Source: an uncultured Oscillospiraceae bacterium (GTDB taxonomy: Bacteria; Bacillota; Clostridia; Oscillospirales; Oscillospiraceae). Taken from it: 64,000 bases of DNA. Positions 27,546-37,369 of the stretch are shown here, piece by piece. The stretch's first letter is position 1. Each line of letters begins with the position of its first letter. The DNA lies in assembly GCA_949841355.1 (NCBI GenBank), contig CATKZP010000005.1:111790-175789 (forward strand), written 5' to 3'. A model generated the notes under the pieces. That model saw only the letters and a list, made by a program, of their open reading frames with translations. It did not search any database and was not told where the DNA came from. The position numbers and the translations under genes are program-made.

Positions 27546-29639
27546 GTGGAGCGGCTGAGCATATTTCAAAGATTGCGGGGTTTTTTTATGATGGATCGGG
27601 ACAAGGGGCGCCAGCAGCCCCAAAATACTGCGGGCAGGCCGGGGGGCGACCCCCAGGCTCTCTACCGGGAGGAGCGGCCCCGCCCGAGGGAGGGGGCGGA
27701 CACCCGCCTCACCGACCGCTTTTCCCGGGACCTGACCCGGATGGCGGCGCTGGGGGCGCTGGACCCCCTGGTGGGCCGGGAGCAGGAGGTGGGCCGGATC
27801 ATTCAGATTCTGGCCCGCCGCACCAAGAACAATCCCGCGCTCATCGGTGAGCCCGGTGTAGGCAAGACCGCCGTGGCGGAGGGGCTGGCTCTGCGCATGG
27901 CCTCCGGCGCGGTGCCCGAGCCCCTGCGGGGCAAGCGGCTTTTGAGCCTAGACCTGGTGTCCATGGTGGCGGGCACCAAGTACCGCGGCGAGTTCGAGGA
28001 GCGGGTGAACCAGGTGCTCTCCGAGGTGCGCCGGGCGGGGAACGTGATTTTGTTCCTGGACGAGCTGCACAACATCGTGGGGGCGGGGTCCGCCGAGGGG
28101 GCCATCGACGCGGCCAATATCCTCAAGCCCGCCCTGAGCCGGGGGGAGATCCAGGTCGTTGGCGCGACAACCTTGGAGGAGTACCGCAAGTATATCGAGA
28201 AGGACGCCGCGCTGGAGCGGCGCTTCCAGCCGGTGAAGGTGGCGGAGCCCACCCCCGACCAGGCCAAGGCCATCCTGCGGGGGCTGCGCCGCCGGTATGA
28301 GGAGCACCACGGCCTGACCATCTCCGACGAGGCCATCGACGCGGCGGTGGAGCTGAGCCAGCGCTATCTGCCCGACCGCTTCCTGCCGGACAAGGCCATC
28401 GACCTCATCGACGAGGGGGCGGCCCGGATGCGGGTGGAGGAGGAGGTGCCCATTACCCTTCGGGCACTGTCCGACCGGGCGGAGCGGGCGGCCAGGGAGA
28501 AGGCCCAGGCCATCGCCATGCAGGACTTTGAGCGGGCGGCCATCCTCCGGGACGCGGAGGCGGATTTCCGCCGGGAGCTGGACCGCAAGCAGACCCGCCA
28601 GAAGGGCGGAGCGCCCCGGGAGCTGTCCAGAGAGGACATCGCGGGGGTGCTGGCCCAGTGGACGGGCATTCCCCTGGAGTCCATCACCAAGGGGGAGGCC
28701 AAGCGCCTGCTGGAGCTGGAGGGAGAGCTTCACCGCCGGGTGGTGGGGCAGGACCGGGCGGTGTCCGCCGTGGCCGCGGCCATCCGCCGGGGGCGGGTGG
28801 GGCTGAAGGAGCCCAACCGCCCCATCGGCGTGTTCCTCTTCCTGGGCCCCACCGGGGTGGGGAAAACGGAGCTGTGCCGGGCGCTGGCGGCGGCGCTGTT
28901 CGGCAGCGAGGAGGCGCTCATCCGCTTCGACATGTCCGAGTATATGGAAAAGCACGCCGCCTCCCGGCTGGTGGGGTCGCCCCCGGGCTACGTGGGCCAC
29001 GAGGAGGGGGGCCAGCTCACCGAGCAGGTCCGCCGCCGCCCCTGGTCGGTGGTGCTGTTCGACGAGATTGAGAAGGCCCACGACGACCTGCAAAACATCC
29101 TCCTCCAGGTGATGGAGGACGGCCAGCTCACCGACGGTCAGGGGAGAAAGGCGGACTTCCGCAACACGGTGGTGGTGATGACCTCCAACGTGGGGGCCCA
29201 GAAGCTGGTGAGCAAGTCGCCCCCGCTGGGCTTTGCCGGGGGAAATTCCGACGACAAGCGCCGGGAGGCGGTGATGGAGGAGCTGAAGGGCCGGTTCAAG
29301 CCGGAATTTCTCAACCGCCTGGACGAGGTGATCCTCTTCGAACGGCTGGAACGGCGGGACCTGGAGCGCATCGCCCTGCGGCTGCTGGGGGGCGTGCGGG
29401 GCCGCCTGTCCGAGCTGGGGGTGGACCTGGACGCCAAGTGGGAGGCGGTAACCCTGCTGGCCGACCCCGGCGCGGAGCGGGAGCAGGGGGCCCGGCCCAT
29501 CCGCCGTGCCGTGCGCCGGAGGGTGGAGGAGCCCGCCGCCGAGCTGCTGCTGTCCGAGCGGCTGGGGGCGGGGGACACCCTGTGCCTGGCGGTGGAGCGG
29601 GAGGACATCGTACTGCGCACGGAAAAGCGGGAGGTCTGA
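27546..29639 (+). CDS. Clp/Hsp100 ATPase, ClpC-like, without Clp N-domain
   Basis: A 697-residue AAA+ unfoldase with two ATPase domains: D1 Walker A GEPGVGKTA (about residue 101) and D2 Walker A GPTGVGKTE (about 434), each followed by Walker B and arginine fingers. Between them lies a UVR-like helical segment (about residues 315-345), typical of ClpC. The usual 150-residue N-terminal Clp_N repeat pair, which binds adaptors and substrates, is missing; the chain starts with about 60 residues of low-complexity sequence. GTG 27546 has GGGAG upstream; ATG 27591 is an alternative. Whether it docks on ClpP is unknown. Confidence 0.85.
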   Translation: MERLSIFQRLRGFFMMDRDKGRQQPQNTAGRPGGDPQALYREERPRPREGADTRLTDRFSRDLTRMAALGALDPLVGREQEVGRIIQILARRTKNNPALIGEPGVGKTAVAEGLALRMASGAVPEPLRGKRLLSLDLVSMVAGTKYRGEFEERVNQVLSEVRRAGNVILFLDELHNIVGAGSAEGAIDAANILKPALSRGEIQVVGATTLEEYRKYIEKDAALERRFQPVKVAEPTPDQAKAILRGLRRRYEEHHGLTISDEAIDAAVELSQRYLPDRFLPDKAIDLIDEGAARMRVEEEVPITLRALSDRAERAAREKAQAIAMQDFERAAILRDAEADFRRELDRKQTRQKGGAPRELSREDIAGVLAQWTGIPLESITKGEAKRLLELEGELHRRVVGQDRAVSAVAAAIRRGRVGLKEPNRPIGVFLFLGPTGVGKTELCRALAAALFGSEEALIRFDMSEYMEKHAASRLVGSPPGYVGHEEGGQLTEQVRRRPWSVVLFDEIEKAHDDLQNILLQVMEDGQLTDGQGRKADFRNTVVVMTSNVGAQKLVSKSPPLGFAGGNSDDKRREAVMEELKGRFKPEFLNRLDEVILFERLERRDLERIALRLLGGVRGRLSELGVDLDAKWEAVTLLADPGAEREQGARPIRRAVRRRVEEPAAELLLSERLGAGDTLCLAVEREDIVLRTEKREV

Positions 29640-29686
29640 AACAGCGCCCCGCCGGAATCCCGGCTGAGAAACAAAATACCCGCGAA

Positions 29687-29716
29687 AAGGCCCCGGCGCG
29701 AGAGCGCCGGGGCCTT
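29687..29716. terminator. Bidirectional terminator, Clp gene and iscU
   Basis: A 13-base stem AAGGCCCCGGCGC with a GAGA loop between the converging genes; short T or A runs flank both sides. Confidence 0.85.
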
Positions 29717-29719
29717 GGC

Positions 29720-30146
29720 TTATTCCTGATGGTCGTGCTCGTGACAGCAGGAGCAGTCGCCGTTACAGAACTGCTCGGGCTCATAGGCAATGCCGCTTTT
29801 ATCGTAATAGTCCTTGATGGCGGCGCGCACCGCCTCCTCCGCCAGGACAGAGCAGTGGATTTTATGGGCGGGCAGGCCGTCCAGCGCCTCCACCACAGCC
29901 TTGTTGGTGAGGGCCAGGGCTTCCTCCACCTTTTTGCCCTTGATGAGCTCGGTGGCCATGGAGCTGGTGGCGATGGCGCTGCCGCAGCCGAAGGTCTCAA
30001 ATTTCACGTCCACGATGACGCCGTCCTCAATTTTGAGGTACATCTTCATAATATCGCCGCACTTGGCGTTACCCACCTCGCCCACGCCGTCGGCGTTCTC
30101 GATCTCGCCCACGTTGCGGGGGTTGCGGAAGTGGTCCATCACCTTT

Positions 30147-30160
<14 letters not shown>
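29720..30160 (-). CDS. iscU: Fe-S cluster scaffold protein (IscU/NifU-like)
   Basis: Scaffold on which new Fe-S clusters are built from sulfur supplied by the desulfurase. The 146-residue protein has the three ligand cysteines in NAKCGDIM, FETFGCGSAIA and KIHCSVLAE. It ends in an unusual His/Cys-rich tail (FCNGDCSCCHEHDHQE) that could bind metal. ATG 30160 follows AGAGGAG; its start overlaps the end of the desulfurase gene by 14 bases, so the pair is co-translated. Confidence 0.95.
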
Positions 30161-31334
<1,174 letters not shown>

Positions 31335-31416
31335 GTGTCTGCATCTCCTTATCGTGAAGCATCCGAGCCGCTGCGGGCGGTGGGCTTGAAATCCTAACCT
31401 GTAACGATCAGCCCAA

Positions 31417-31445
31417 ATCATACCGTAAAAAGCATACCTTGTCAA
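31417..31445 (-). promoter_or_regulatory. Promoter of nifS-iscU
   Basis: Minus-strand TTGACA (31440-31445) and TATGAT (31417-31422), spacer exactly 17. Strong match. Confidence 0.8.
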
Positions 31446-31582
31446 TAGGAATTGTGGAAAATTTTACGGAAGCGCGCCTTTAGAATGCCCCGATGGGGGA
31501 GAATTATTGCGCGGAGGAACTCCGGGGGATCAATTTGCGGGGCGGAGCGGCTGTGCGGGGGCTTTCCTTTTGCCGGTGGGTG

Positions 31583-31591
31583 TGGTATAAT
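31583..31591 (+). promoter_or_regulatory. Extended -10 promoter of the sirtuin gene
   Basis: TGGTATAAT (31583-31591) is a TGn-extended -10; the -35 region is weak. It lies 25 bases before the start codon. Confidence 0.5.
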
Positions 31592-31615
31592 CCTCCTAAA
31601 AGGGAGGGAAGCGTG

Positions 31616-32338
31616 ATGGCTGCGCAGGAGCAATTACAGAGCTGGATCAAGAACAGCGAAAACATCGTCTTTTTCGGCGGCGCCGGTGTATCCACCGAGA
31701 GCGGCATCCCGGACTTCCGCAGTGTGGACGGCCTGTATCACCAAACATACGACCAGCCGCCGGAAACCATCCTCAGCCACACCTACTTTGAGGGGCGTAC
31801 CGGGGACTTTTACCGCTTTTACCGGGACAAAATGCTGTGCCTGGGCACCAAGCCCAATGTCGCCCATCTGAAGCTGGCCCAGCTGGAGCGCTGTGGTAAG
31901 CTCAAGGCGGTGGTCACCCAGAACATCGACGGCCTGCACCAGCTGGCGGGCAGCCGGACGGTGTATGAGCTCCACGGTTCGGTCCACCGCAATTACTGCA
32001 CCCAATGCCGGGCCTTCTACGGCGTGGATTTCATTGCCCAGGGGGAGGGCGTGCCCCTGTGCCCGGTGTGCGGCGGCGTGGTGAAGCCCGACGTGGTGCT
32101 CTACGAGGAGGGGCTGGACCAGGACACGGTGGAGGGCGCGGTGCGCGCCATCGCCGATGCGGATGTGCTCATCGTGGGCGGGACCTCTTTGGTGGTCTAC
32201 CCGGCGGCGGGGCTCATCAACTATTACCGGGGGAATAAGCTGGTGCTCATCAACCGGGACCCCACCCCCTATGACAGGGAGGCGGACCTGGTGATCCACG
32301 ACTCCATCGGCAAGGTGCTGGGAGGGATTGAGGTATGA
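31616..32338 (+). CDS. cobB: NAD-dependent protein deacylase (sirtuin)
   Basis: Removes acetyl or longer acyl groups from protein lysines using NAD+. The 240-residue core sirtuin has the NAD-binding GAGVSTESGIPDFRS (about residues 23-37), the TQNIDGLHQLAG segment and catalytic His in YELHGSVHR, and a zinc ribbon with CTQC and CPVC. ATG 31616 follows GGGAGGG; the frame extends upstream to 31493 over the promoter, which I exclude. Its stop overlaps the next start in ATGA, so the downstream protease is coupled to it. Confidence 0.95.
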   Translation: MAAQEQLQSWIKNSENIVFFGGAGVSTESGIPDFRSVDGLYHQTYDQPPETILSHTYFEGRTGDFYRFYRDKMLCLGTKPNVAHLKLAQLERCGKLKAVVTQNIDGLHQLAGSRTVYELHGSVHRNYCTQCRAFYGVDFIAQGEGVPLCPVCGGVVKPDVVLYEEGLDQDTVEGAVRAIADADVLIVGGTSLVVYPAAGLINYYRGNKLVLINRDPTPYDREADLVIHDSIGKVLGGIEV

Positions 32339-33228
32339 AGCCGTCCAAAGCGGAAAGGGCGGGCCGTGTGCTGATCGCCCTGGGCAAGAGCGTGTGCTAT
32401 CTGGCGCTGTTTATGGGCGTGCAGGTGCTGGTGATGCTGCCGACGCTGGTGGCTGCGGGCGTCCAGTCGGCCATGGGCAATTGGGAGATGGCGGATCAGC
32501 TGGAGCGCATGGTGTTCGAAAACCTCACGCTGTTCAGCGCGCTGTCCGGGCTTTTTACCATCGGGGTGGTCCTGCTGTTCTACCTAGCCCGGCACAAAAC
32601 GCTGGGAGACTCCTTGTGGCTGCGCAGGGTGAAAGGGCCGGGTTTGCTGTCCGGAGCGGCGCTGGCTCCGGCGCTGTACCTGGCGGTGACGCTGGTGCTG
32701 ATGGCTCTACCCGAGGCGTGGATGGAGAGCTATGCCGAGGCGTCCTCCAGTGTGAGCAGCGGCGATCTGGTGAGCATCATCGCGGTGGTGCTGGTGGCCC
32801 CGGTGGTGGAGGAGTTCATCTTTCGGGGGCTTATGATGACCCGGCTGGCGCAGGCCATGCCCGGCTGGCTGTCCGCCGCGCTGTCCGCCGCCATCTTCGG
32901 GGTGTGCCATGGACATCCGGTCTGGTTTGCCTATACCTTCGTGCTGGGGCTGGCGTTCGGGCTGATGGACCTGCGGCTGGGCTCCATCTGGCCGTCCATT
33001 CTGGCGCACATGGCGTTCAACGCCATCGGTCAGGTGTTCAGCATTCTGACAGAGGACGACGCGGTGGTAGCGGCGCTGGCCGTACTGGCGCTGGCGGGGC
33101 TCGTCGTTCCGATCCTGTGCCGGAAGGAAGTCGCCGCCCTGTTCCGGCCAGCGCCCGGCGCCGCAGCCTCCGCCGGGGAGCTTCCGGCGGAGCCGGAGCG
33201 CTACGAATACGACCCCTGGGACGAATGA
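32335..33228 (+). CDS. CPBP family intramembrane metalloprotease
   Basis: A 297-residue polytopic membrane protein of the CAAX-protease and bacteriocin-processing (Abi) family. The catalytic motifs are EEFIFRG (about residue 160), GVCHGHP, and HMAFNAIG. Family members cleave within membranes and often process or resist peptides; the substrate here is unknown. It overlaps the sirtuin gene by four bases. The C-terminal 35 residues are a soluble Ala/Pro/Glu tail. Confidence 0.88.
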   Translation: MKPSKAERAGRVLIALGKSVCYLALFMGVQVLVMLPTLVAAGVQSAMGNWEMADQLERMVFENLTLFSALSGLFTIGVVLLFYLARHKTLGDSLWLRRVKGPGLLSGAALAPALYLAVTLVLMALPEAWMESYAEASSSVSSGDLVSIIAVVLVAPVVEEFIFRGLMMTRLAQAMPGWLSAALSAAIFGVCHGHPVWFAYTFVLGLAFGLMDLRLGSIWPSILAHMAFNAIGQVFSILTEDDAVVAALAVLALAGLVVPILCRKEVAALFRPAPGAAASAGELPAEPERYEYDPWDE

Positions 33229-33232
33229 GCCG

Positions 33233-33265
33233 CGCCCCGCTTCTAAAATGGAAGCGGGGCGTTTT
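33233..33265 (+). terminator. Terminator of the sirtuin-CPBP operon
   Basis: Stem CGCCCCGCTTC/GAAGCGGGGCG with a seven-base loop and TTTT. Confidence 0.88.
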
Positions 33266-33302
33266 GCTGCCACAGATTTATCGAAAAACAATAAATAATA
33301 CT

Positions 33303-33331
33303 TGACAAACGATATGACACATGGTAAGCTC
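33303..33331 (+). promoter_or_regulatory. Possible promoter of DUF2975 gene
   Basis: TTGACA (33303-33308) and a weak -10 TAAGCT (33326-33331), spacer 17. Confidence 0.45.
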
Positions 33332-33351
33332 TGGGACAAGAGGTGGTTGAG

Positions 33352-33921
33352 ATGGAGCAAACTCCTGTTCAGAAGCTGGCCCGAATCCTGTGGATGATGG
33401 CGATTGCGGCCTTTGCCTGTAATATCGTGGTGCTGTTTTTTGTGCCCGGCCTGGCGATGATGAAAGGGCTGACTGGGTTAACGCCCTATGAAAATCCGCT
33501 GGAGCTTCCGGCGCGGTTTCTGGTGGTCTTTGCCCTGTGCTGGTCGCCGGAATATTGGGCGTTCTCGGAAGAGCCCTACGCGGCGGTGCTGGCTCTGTTT
33601 TTGCTTTTCTGCGGCGTGTGCACCGCCGTCATTCTCTGGCAGGGCAAGCGGGTGCTGGACACCATTTTGAAGGGAAATCCCTTTGTCATGGACAACGCCA
33701 AAAGCATGAAGCGGGCGGCCGTCTGCTGTTTTCTCATCTCCGGGGCGGCACTTCTGCGGCTGATCTGGGGCTTTGCCTACTACCGGAGCGTGGCGCCCAT
33801 ACTGACCTACAACGCCCTGTTCGTTCCCGTATTTCTGATGGCCGGGCTGCTGTGCATGGTCATGTCCGCCCTGTTCCGGCAGGCCGCCGGGCTCAAGGCG
33901 GAAAACGACCTGACCATCTGA
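33352..33921 (+). CDS. DUF2975 membrane protein
   Basis: A 189-residue protein with four transmembrane spans. The segment VLDTILKGNPFVMDNAKSMKRAA between spans two and three is characteristic of DUF2975, a family usually found next to a YozG-type HTH regulator, as here. Function is unknown; the pairing suggests a membrane-linked regulatory unit. ATG 33352 follows AGAGGTGG; an in-frame GTG at 33343 is less likely. Confidence 0.8.
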   Translation: MEQTPVQKLARILWMMAIAAFACNIVVLFFVPGLAMMKGLTGLTPYENPLELPARFLVVFALCWSPEYWAFSEEPYAAVLALFLLFCGVCTAVILWQGKRVLDTILKGNPFVMDNAKSMKRAAVCCFLISGAALLRLIWGFAYYRSVAPILTYNALFVPVFLMAGLLCMVMSALFRQAAGLKAENDLTI

Positions 33922-33932
33922 GGGGGCGGAGC

Positions 33933-34148
33933 ATGGCGATTCTGGTAAACCTGGACGTAATGATGGCCAAGCGGAAGATGTCCCTGGGGGAGCTGTCCCA
34001 GAAGGTGGACGTGACCATGGCCAACCTGTCTATTTTGAAGAACAACAAGGCCAAAGCGGTGCGCTTTTCCACGCTGGAGGCCATCTGTAAGGCGCTGGAC
34101 TGCCAGCCGGGGGACATTTTGGAATTTGTGCCTGACGGCGAGAGCTGA
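33933..34148 (+). CDS. YozG/Cro-CI type HTH regulator
   Basis: A 71-residue single-domain helix-turn-helix protein (MAILVNLDVMMAKRKMSLGELSQKVDVTMANLS...). It starts 11 bases after the DUF2975 gene, ribosome site GGGGCGGAG, and the two genes form the usual DUF2975-HTH pair. Its DNA target is probably its own promoter, by analogy; not shown. Confidence 0.88.
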   Translation: MAILVNLDVMMAKRKMSLGELSQKVDVTMANLSILKNNKAKAVRFSTLEAICKALDCQPGDILEFVPDGES

Positions 34149-34175
34149 CAACCGAGACAAAAACCAACCGCGTGA

Positions 34176-34204
34176 CCGCCTCCGGCCATGGGGGCGGTTT
34201 TTTA
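34176..34204 (+). terminator. Terminator after the DUF2975-HTH pair
   Basis: Stem ACCGCC/GGCGGT with an inner CCGG region and TTTTTT (34199-34204). Confidence 0.75.
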
Positions 34205-34226
34205 CACCCCAAAGGAGGAAAAACAC

Positions 34227-34673
34227 ATGAAAAAATGGAAAGAAACGGTGCTGATTGCAATTCTGGTCATGGCGGCGCTGTGCGCCTGGCGGTTTGCCCA
34301 CTCGCCTGAGAGCGCGGCTGCGGCCTTTCGCTGGGGCCGGGCGGACTTTGAGCGGGCGGCGGCGCAGGCCCTGACCGCCGGGAGCGGGGAAGAGGTAAAA
34401 CTGCCCGCCGGTGTGCACAGGATCGCCGTGGAGCCTGATCCAACCGGGAGAGAGAACTGCGTGGAATTTGAGATGGGCGGGGCGGGGATGGGATCGTCCA
34501 CCGCCTATTGGGGGGTGACGTTCAGCCGGGGCGGGCCGGTGGGCCTTGACGGAGTGGCGCTGGACTATGTGCCGCACGGGGGCGGCTGGCTCTGGGAGGA
34601 GTCCGGCGGGGACAACTGGAGCCGCGTCATCAGGCTGGAGGAAAACTGGTACCTGTATGAAATGCATTTTTAG
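34227..34673 (+). CDS. Exported or membrane-anchored small protein, unknown
   Basis: A 148-residue protein that begins MKKWKETVLIAILVMAALCAW, a signal peptide or N-terminal anchor, followed by a soluble domain rich in Gly and Trp (GGGWLWEESGGDNWSRVI). ATG 34227 follows AAAGGAGG. I recognise no family. First of three consecutive small exported genes with 11-12 base gaps, probably one operon. With the next gene it shares general design but no clear sequence similarity. Confidence 0.65.
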   Translation: MKKWKETVLIAILVMAALCAWRFAHSPESAAAAFRWGRADFERAAAQALTAGSGEEVKLPAGVHRIAVEPDPTGRENCVEFEMGGAGMGSSTAYWGVTFSRGGPVGLDGVALDYVPHGGGWLWEESGGDNWSRVIRLEENWYLYEMHF

Positions 34674-34685
34674 GAGGGGACGGCA

Positions 34686-35141
34686 ATGAAGCGGTTTCTT
34701 ACCGAGATTCTGCTGGTTCTGGTGCTGCTTGCGGTTTGCGGCGGGCCCCGGGAGGGGAGGGAGCTGCGGCAAATCGGCAGGACGCTGGACGTGGACCTGT
34801 CCGCCGGGACGCTGGTGCGCTTTGAGGACAGCCACGGCGGCTTCCACGGGGACGGGAAATCAGTGGCGGAGATCGCCATAGACGATCTGGAAGGGGAGCT
34901 GGCGGAGGCCCCCGGCTGGCGGCCCCTGCCCATGACGGACAGCGCGGCTCAGGCGGTGCGGCTGTGCGAGGAGGAGGGAGCGCTGGTGGAGGAGGGGGTT
35001 TACTACCTCTACGACCGCCACAGCGACAGCGCGGACCCCTATGACGACTCCCAGCTTCACGAGCGGCATTCCTGGAATTTCACCGCAGCGGTATACGACA
35101 GCGGGAACGGGCGGCTGTATTTCTACGAATTTGACACCTAG
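34686..35141 (+). CDS. Exported small protein, unknown
   Basis: A 151-residue protein with an N-terminal hydrophobic segment MKRFLTEILLVLVLLAVCGG, likely a signal peptide, then an acidic soluble domain with YYLYDRHSDSADPYDD and a tyrosine-rich end (GRLYFYEFDT). ATG 34686 follows AGGAGGGGACG. No recognised family. Its Asp/Tyr-rich end resembles extracellular ligand-binding pieces only loosely, so I give no function. Confidence 0.65.
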   Translation: MKRFLTEILLVLVLLAVCGGPREGRELRQIGRTLDVDLSAGTLVRFEDSHGGFHGDGKSVAEIAIDDLEGELAEAPGWRPLPMTDSAAQAVRLCEEEGALVEEGVYYLYDRHSDSADPYDDSQLHERHSWNFTAAVYDSGNGRLYFYEFDT

Positions 35142-35152
35142 GAGGAATTGCA

Positions 35153-35551
35153 ATGAAAAAAGTGGTCTGTGCGCTTGCGGCGGCGTGCCTGCTGAGCGGC
35201 CTGTCCGGCTGCGGCAGGGAGATTGAGGCTGATCTGGTGTTCGTCAACCAGTCGGATGCGGTGATCGTGGAGGTGGTGACGGCCTTTCAGGATCAGAGCG
35301 GGGGCACCCGGAACGCCGACAGTTCTCCACTGAAGCGAGGGGAATCCTTCGGATTTGAGGCCGGGGAGTACCCGGTGACGGTGTATGTGTACGACAAAGC
35401 TGCGGGCGATGTGATGGAGGGGGCGCTGGCCCAGCTCACCATTCAAGAGGCCCCGCCCGAGGGGGAGCGGTGGTACGTCGCCGCCCGGGACGGGGCAGGA
35501 GGTCTGACTTTATCCACCGGCACCCGGTTCCCGGACTCGGACGAGAGATAA
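35153..35551 (+). CDS. Small lipoprotein, unknown
   Basis: A 132-residue precursor with a lipoprotein signal: basic start MKKVV, hydrophobic core, and lipobox LSGC (Cys20), which would be lipid-modified and held on the outer face of the membrane. The mature part is a small beta-rich domain (VFVNQSDAVIVEVVTAF ... EYPVTVYVYDK). ATG 35153 follows AGGAGG. Third of the exported trio; function unknown. Confidence 0.72.
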   Translation: MKKVVCALAAACLLSGLSGCGREIEADLVFVNQSDAVIVEVVTAFQDQSGGTRNADSSPLKRGESFGFEAGEYPVTVYVYDKAAGDVMEGALAQLTIQEAPPEGERWYVAARDGAGGLTLSTGTRFPDSDER

Positions 35552-35634
35552 CACAGACGCGGCGCCGGTCTCAGTCTGCGGGCTCACGGCCGCTTTTGGC
35601 TGACGCGCGCCTGGGACAGCGGCGAAACCGCACC

Positions 35635-35663
35635 TTGCTTTTTCTGAGCCGAAGCGGTATAAT
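35635..35663 (+). promoter_or_regulatory. Promoter of udp
   Basis: TTGCTT (35635-35640), 17 bases, TATAAT (35658-35663, perfect). Confidence 0.78.
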
Positions 35664-35694
35664 GAGGGCAGATTGAGAGAAAAGAGGTGCGGCC

Positions 35695-36468
35695 ATGATC
35701 GCGTCCGAGCGGCAATTTCACATCAACTGCAAGGCCGGAGAAGTGGGGCGATACTGCCTGCTCCCCGGCGACCCGGGGCGGTGCGAGAAGATCGCCCGGT
35801 ACTTTGACGATCCCGTCCACGTGACCACCAACCGGGAGTACGTCACCTACACCGGCACCCTGCTGGGAGAGAAGGTGAGCGTCACCTCCACCGGCATCGG
35901 CGGGCCGTCTGCCTCCATCGCCATGGAGGAGCTGGCCAACCTCGGCGCGGACACCTTTATCCGGGTGGGGACCTGCGGCGGTATCAAGCTGGAGGTGACC
36001 AGCGGCGACATCGTCGTCGCCACCGGCGCGGTGCGCATGGAGGGCACCAGCCGGGAGTACGCGCCCATCGAGTTCCCCGCCGTGGCGGACTACGAGGTGC
36101 TCACCGCTCTGGTGGACGCGGCCAGGGCGTCGGGCCGGCGCTTCCACACCGGGGTGGTGCAGTGCAAGGACTCCTTCTACGGCCAGCACGCGCCCCAGGT
36201 TATGCCCGTGTCCTACGAGCTGCAAAGCAAATGGGAGGCGTGGAAGCGCCTGGGGGTGCTGGCGTCCGAGATGGAGAGCGCGGCGCTGTTCACCGTGGCG
36301 GCCCACCGGGGGGTGCGGTGCGGTTCCGCCTTCCACGTGATCTGGAACCAGGAGCGCAACGCCGCCGGACTGGACCAGACCCGGGACGAGGACACCGAAT
36401 CCGCCATCCGGGTGGGCATCGAGGCGGTGAAGCTGCTCATCCAAAGAGATCGGGCGTCGGGCCGATGA
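35695..36468 (+). CDS. udp: Uridine phosphorylase
   Basis: Cleaves uridine with phosphate to uracil and ribose-1-phosphate in pyrimidine salvage. The 257-residue protein has the nucleoside-phosphorylase type I motifs [17 protein letters not shown] (phosphate site), [26 protein letters not shown], and the family-typical [14 protein letters not shown] 35695 follows AGAGGTG. Its last 32 bases overlap the opposite-strand DUF6774-like gene. Uridine rather than purine specificity is inferred from overall likeness to Udp. Confidence 0.92.
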   Translation: MIASERQFHINCKAGEVGRYCLLPGDPGRCEKIARYFDDPVHVTTNREYVTYTGTLLGEKVSVTSTGIGGPSASIAMEELANLGADTFIRVGTCGGIKLEVTSGDIVVATGAVRMEGTSREYAPIEFPAVADYEVLTALVDAARASGRRFHTGVVQCKDSFYGQHAPQVMPVSYELQSKWEAWKRLGVLASEMESAALFTVAAHRGVRCGSAFHVIWNQERNAAGLDQTRDEDTESAIRVGIEAVKLLIQRDRASGR

Positions 36469-36715
36469 GGGTATCGTAAAATTCCGCTCTGGCCTCGGCC
36501 TGGGCGGGGGTGCGCCGCTGCCCGGGCTGAACGTCGTCGCTCACCGTGTTCAGGGCCATGAGGGCCAGATTGCTGCGCATCAGGTCAAACAGGGAGGCCA
36601 GGATAGCCAGCTCGTCCGCCGTCTTTCCCTGCCCGATGTAGACGGAGAGGGCGGCGGCTATGGCCACCAGGTTGGCGCCCTGTCCCTGAGAGTGGTTGAA
36701 ATTGCGGCATGGCAC
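36437..36715 (-). CDS. Small helical protein, possibly DUF6774
   Basis: A 92-residue helical protein ([41 protein letters not shown]) matching small Firmicute proteins of unknown function, likely DUF6774. The reading starts at GTG 36715 with GGGGGG just upstream. Its 3-prime end overlaps the end of udp on the other strand by 32 bases. It has a bidirectional hairpin on its upstream side. Confidence 0.6.
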   Translation of the reverse strand: MPCRNFNHSQGQGANLVAIAAALSVYIGQGKTADELAILASLFDLMRSNLALMALNTVSDDVQPGQRRTPAQAEARAEFYDTLIGPTPDLFG

Positions 36716-36765
36716 ACCGAAGCCCCCCTTTGCCCCAGTGTATGCGGGAATGGAGAAATGGGCAA

Positions 36766-36804
36766 TAAAAACCGCCGGGAATGGAAAATTCCCGGCGGTT
36801 TTTT
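36766..36804. terminator. Bidirectional terminator between DUF6774-like and GNAT genes
   Basis: Stem AACCGCCGGGAA/TTCCCGGCGGTT (36769-36800) with T runs on both strands. Confidence 0.85.
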
Positions 36805-36808
36805 GCTG

Positions 36809-37369
36809 TTACAGTTTTTTCACATACCGCAGGTCGTGGCAGGGCGGGCTGTTTGGGAAGGGAATGTCGGCGCTGGTGCCGTCCCAGGCGAAGCCGTGGG
36901 CGGCGTAGAACCGCCGGGCTCCCTCGTTTTCCTGGAGGACAAACACAAAGGCGTTTTGAAAGCCCTCCGCCTTCATCCGGCGGCACGCCTCGTCGAACAG
37001 CAGCCCGCCGTAGCCGTGCCCCCGCTGGAGCGGGTGGGTGTAGAAGGAGGCGATCTCCCCCCAGTCGGCGTAAGCGGCGTTGTCGAATTTACAGACGTCG
37101 CCCGGATTGTAATTCACCGTTCGGGCCTTGCAGTAATTCAAGCAGGACACCGGTTCGCCGCCCCGGTAGAGCAGCAGGCCGCGCACGCCGTTTTGAGTCT
37201 CGTAATTCCGGCGGAACGTCTCCACCCAGCGCTCGTCGGTGATCTCCCGGGCCATGTAGTCGGCGGGCACCGCATCCGCATAGGTGTCCCGCCAGCCCAG
37301 CGCGTGGATGAGGGACATGGCGTGGAAATGCTCCTCGGTGCAAGCGTCCACAAATCGCAGTTCGTCCAT
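36809..37369 (-). CDS. GNAT family N-acetyltransferase
   Basis: A 186-residue acetyltransferase. The acetyl-CoA binding motif is seen in YTHPLQRGHGYGGLLFDEACRRM (Q/RxxGxG/A type), followed by FVFVLQENEGARRFYAAHGF, the usual beta4-alpha4 region. ATG 37369 follows GGGAGG; the frame stays open farther upstream through GC-rich noncoding DNA. Substrate unknown. Ends five bases after a bidirectional terminator. Confidence 0.85.
   Translation of the reverse strand: MDELRFVDACTEEHFHAMSLIHALGWRDTYADAVPADYMAREITDERWVETFRRNYETQNGVRGLLLYRGGEPVSCLNYCKARTVNYNPGDVCKFDNAAYADWGEIASFYTHPLQRGHGYGGLLFDEACRRMKAEGFQNAFVFVLQENEGARRFYAAHGFAWDGTSADIPFPNSPPCHDLRYVKKL

Noticed and set aside
36437..36468. Frameshift or truncation at the end of udp
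   Set aside because: The overlap with the opposite gene is only 32 bases and both proteins have expected lengths.
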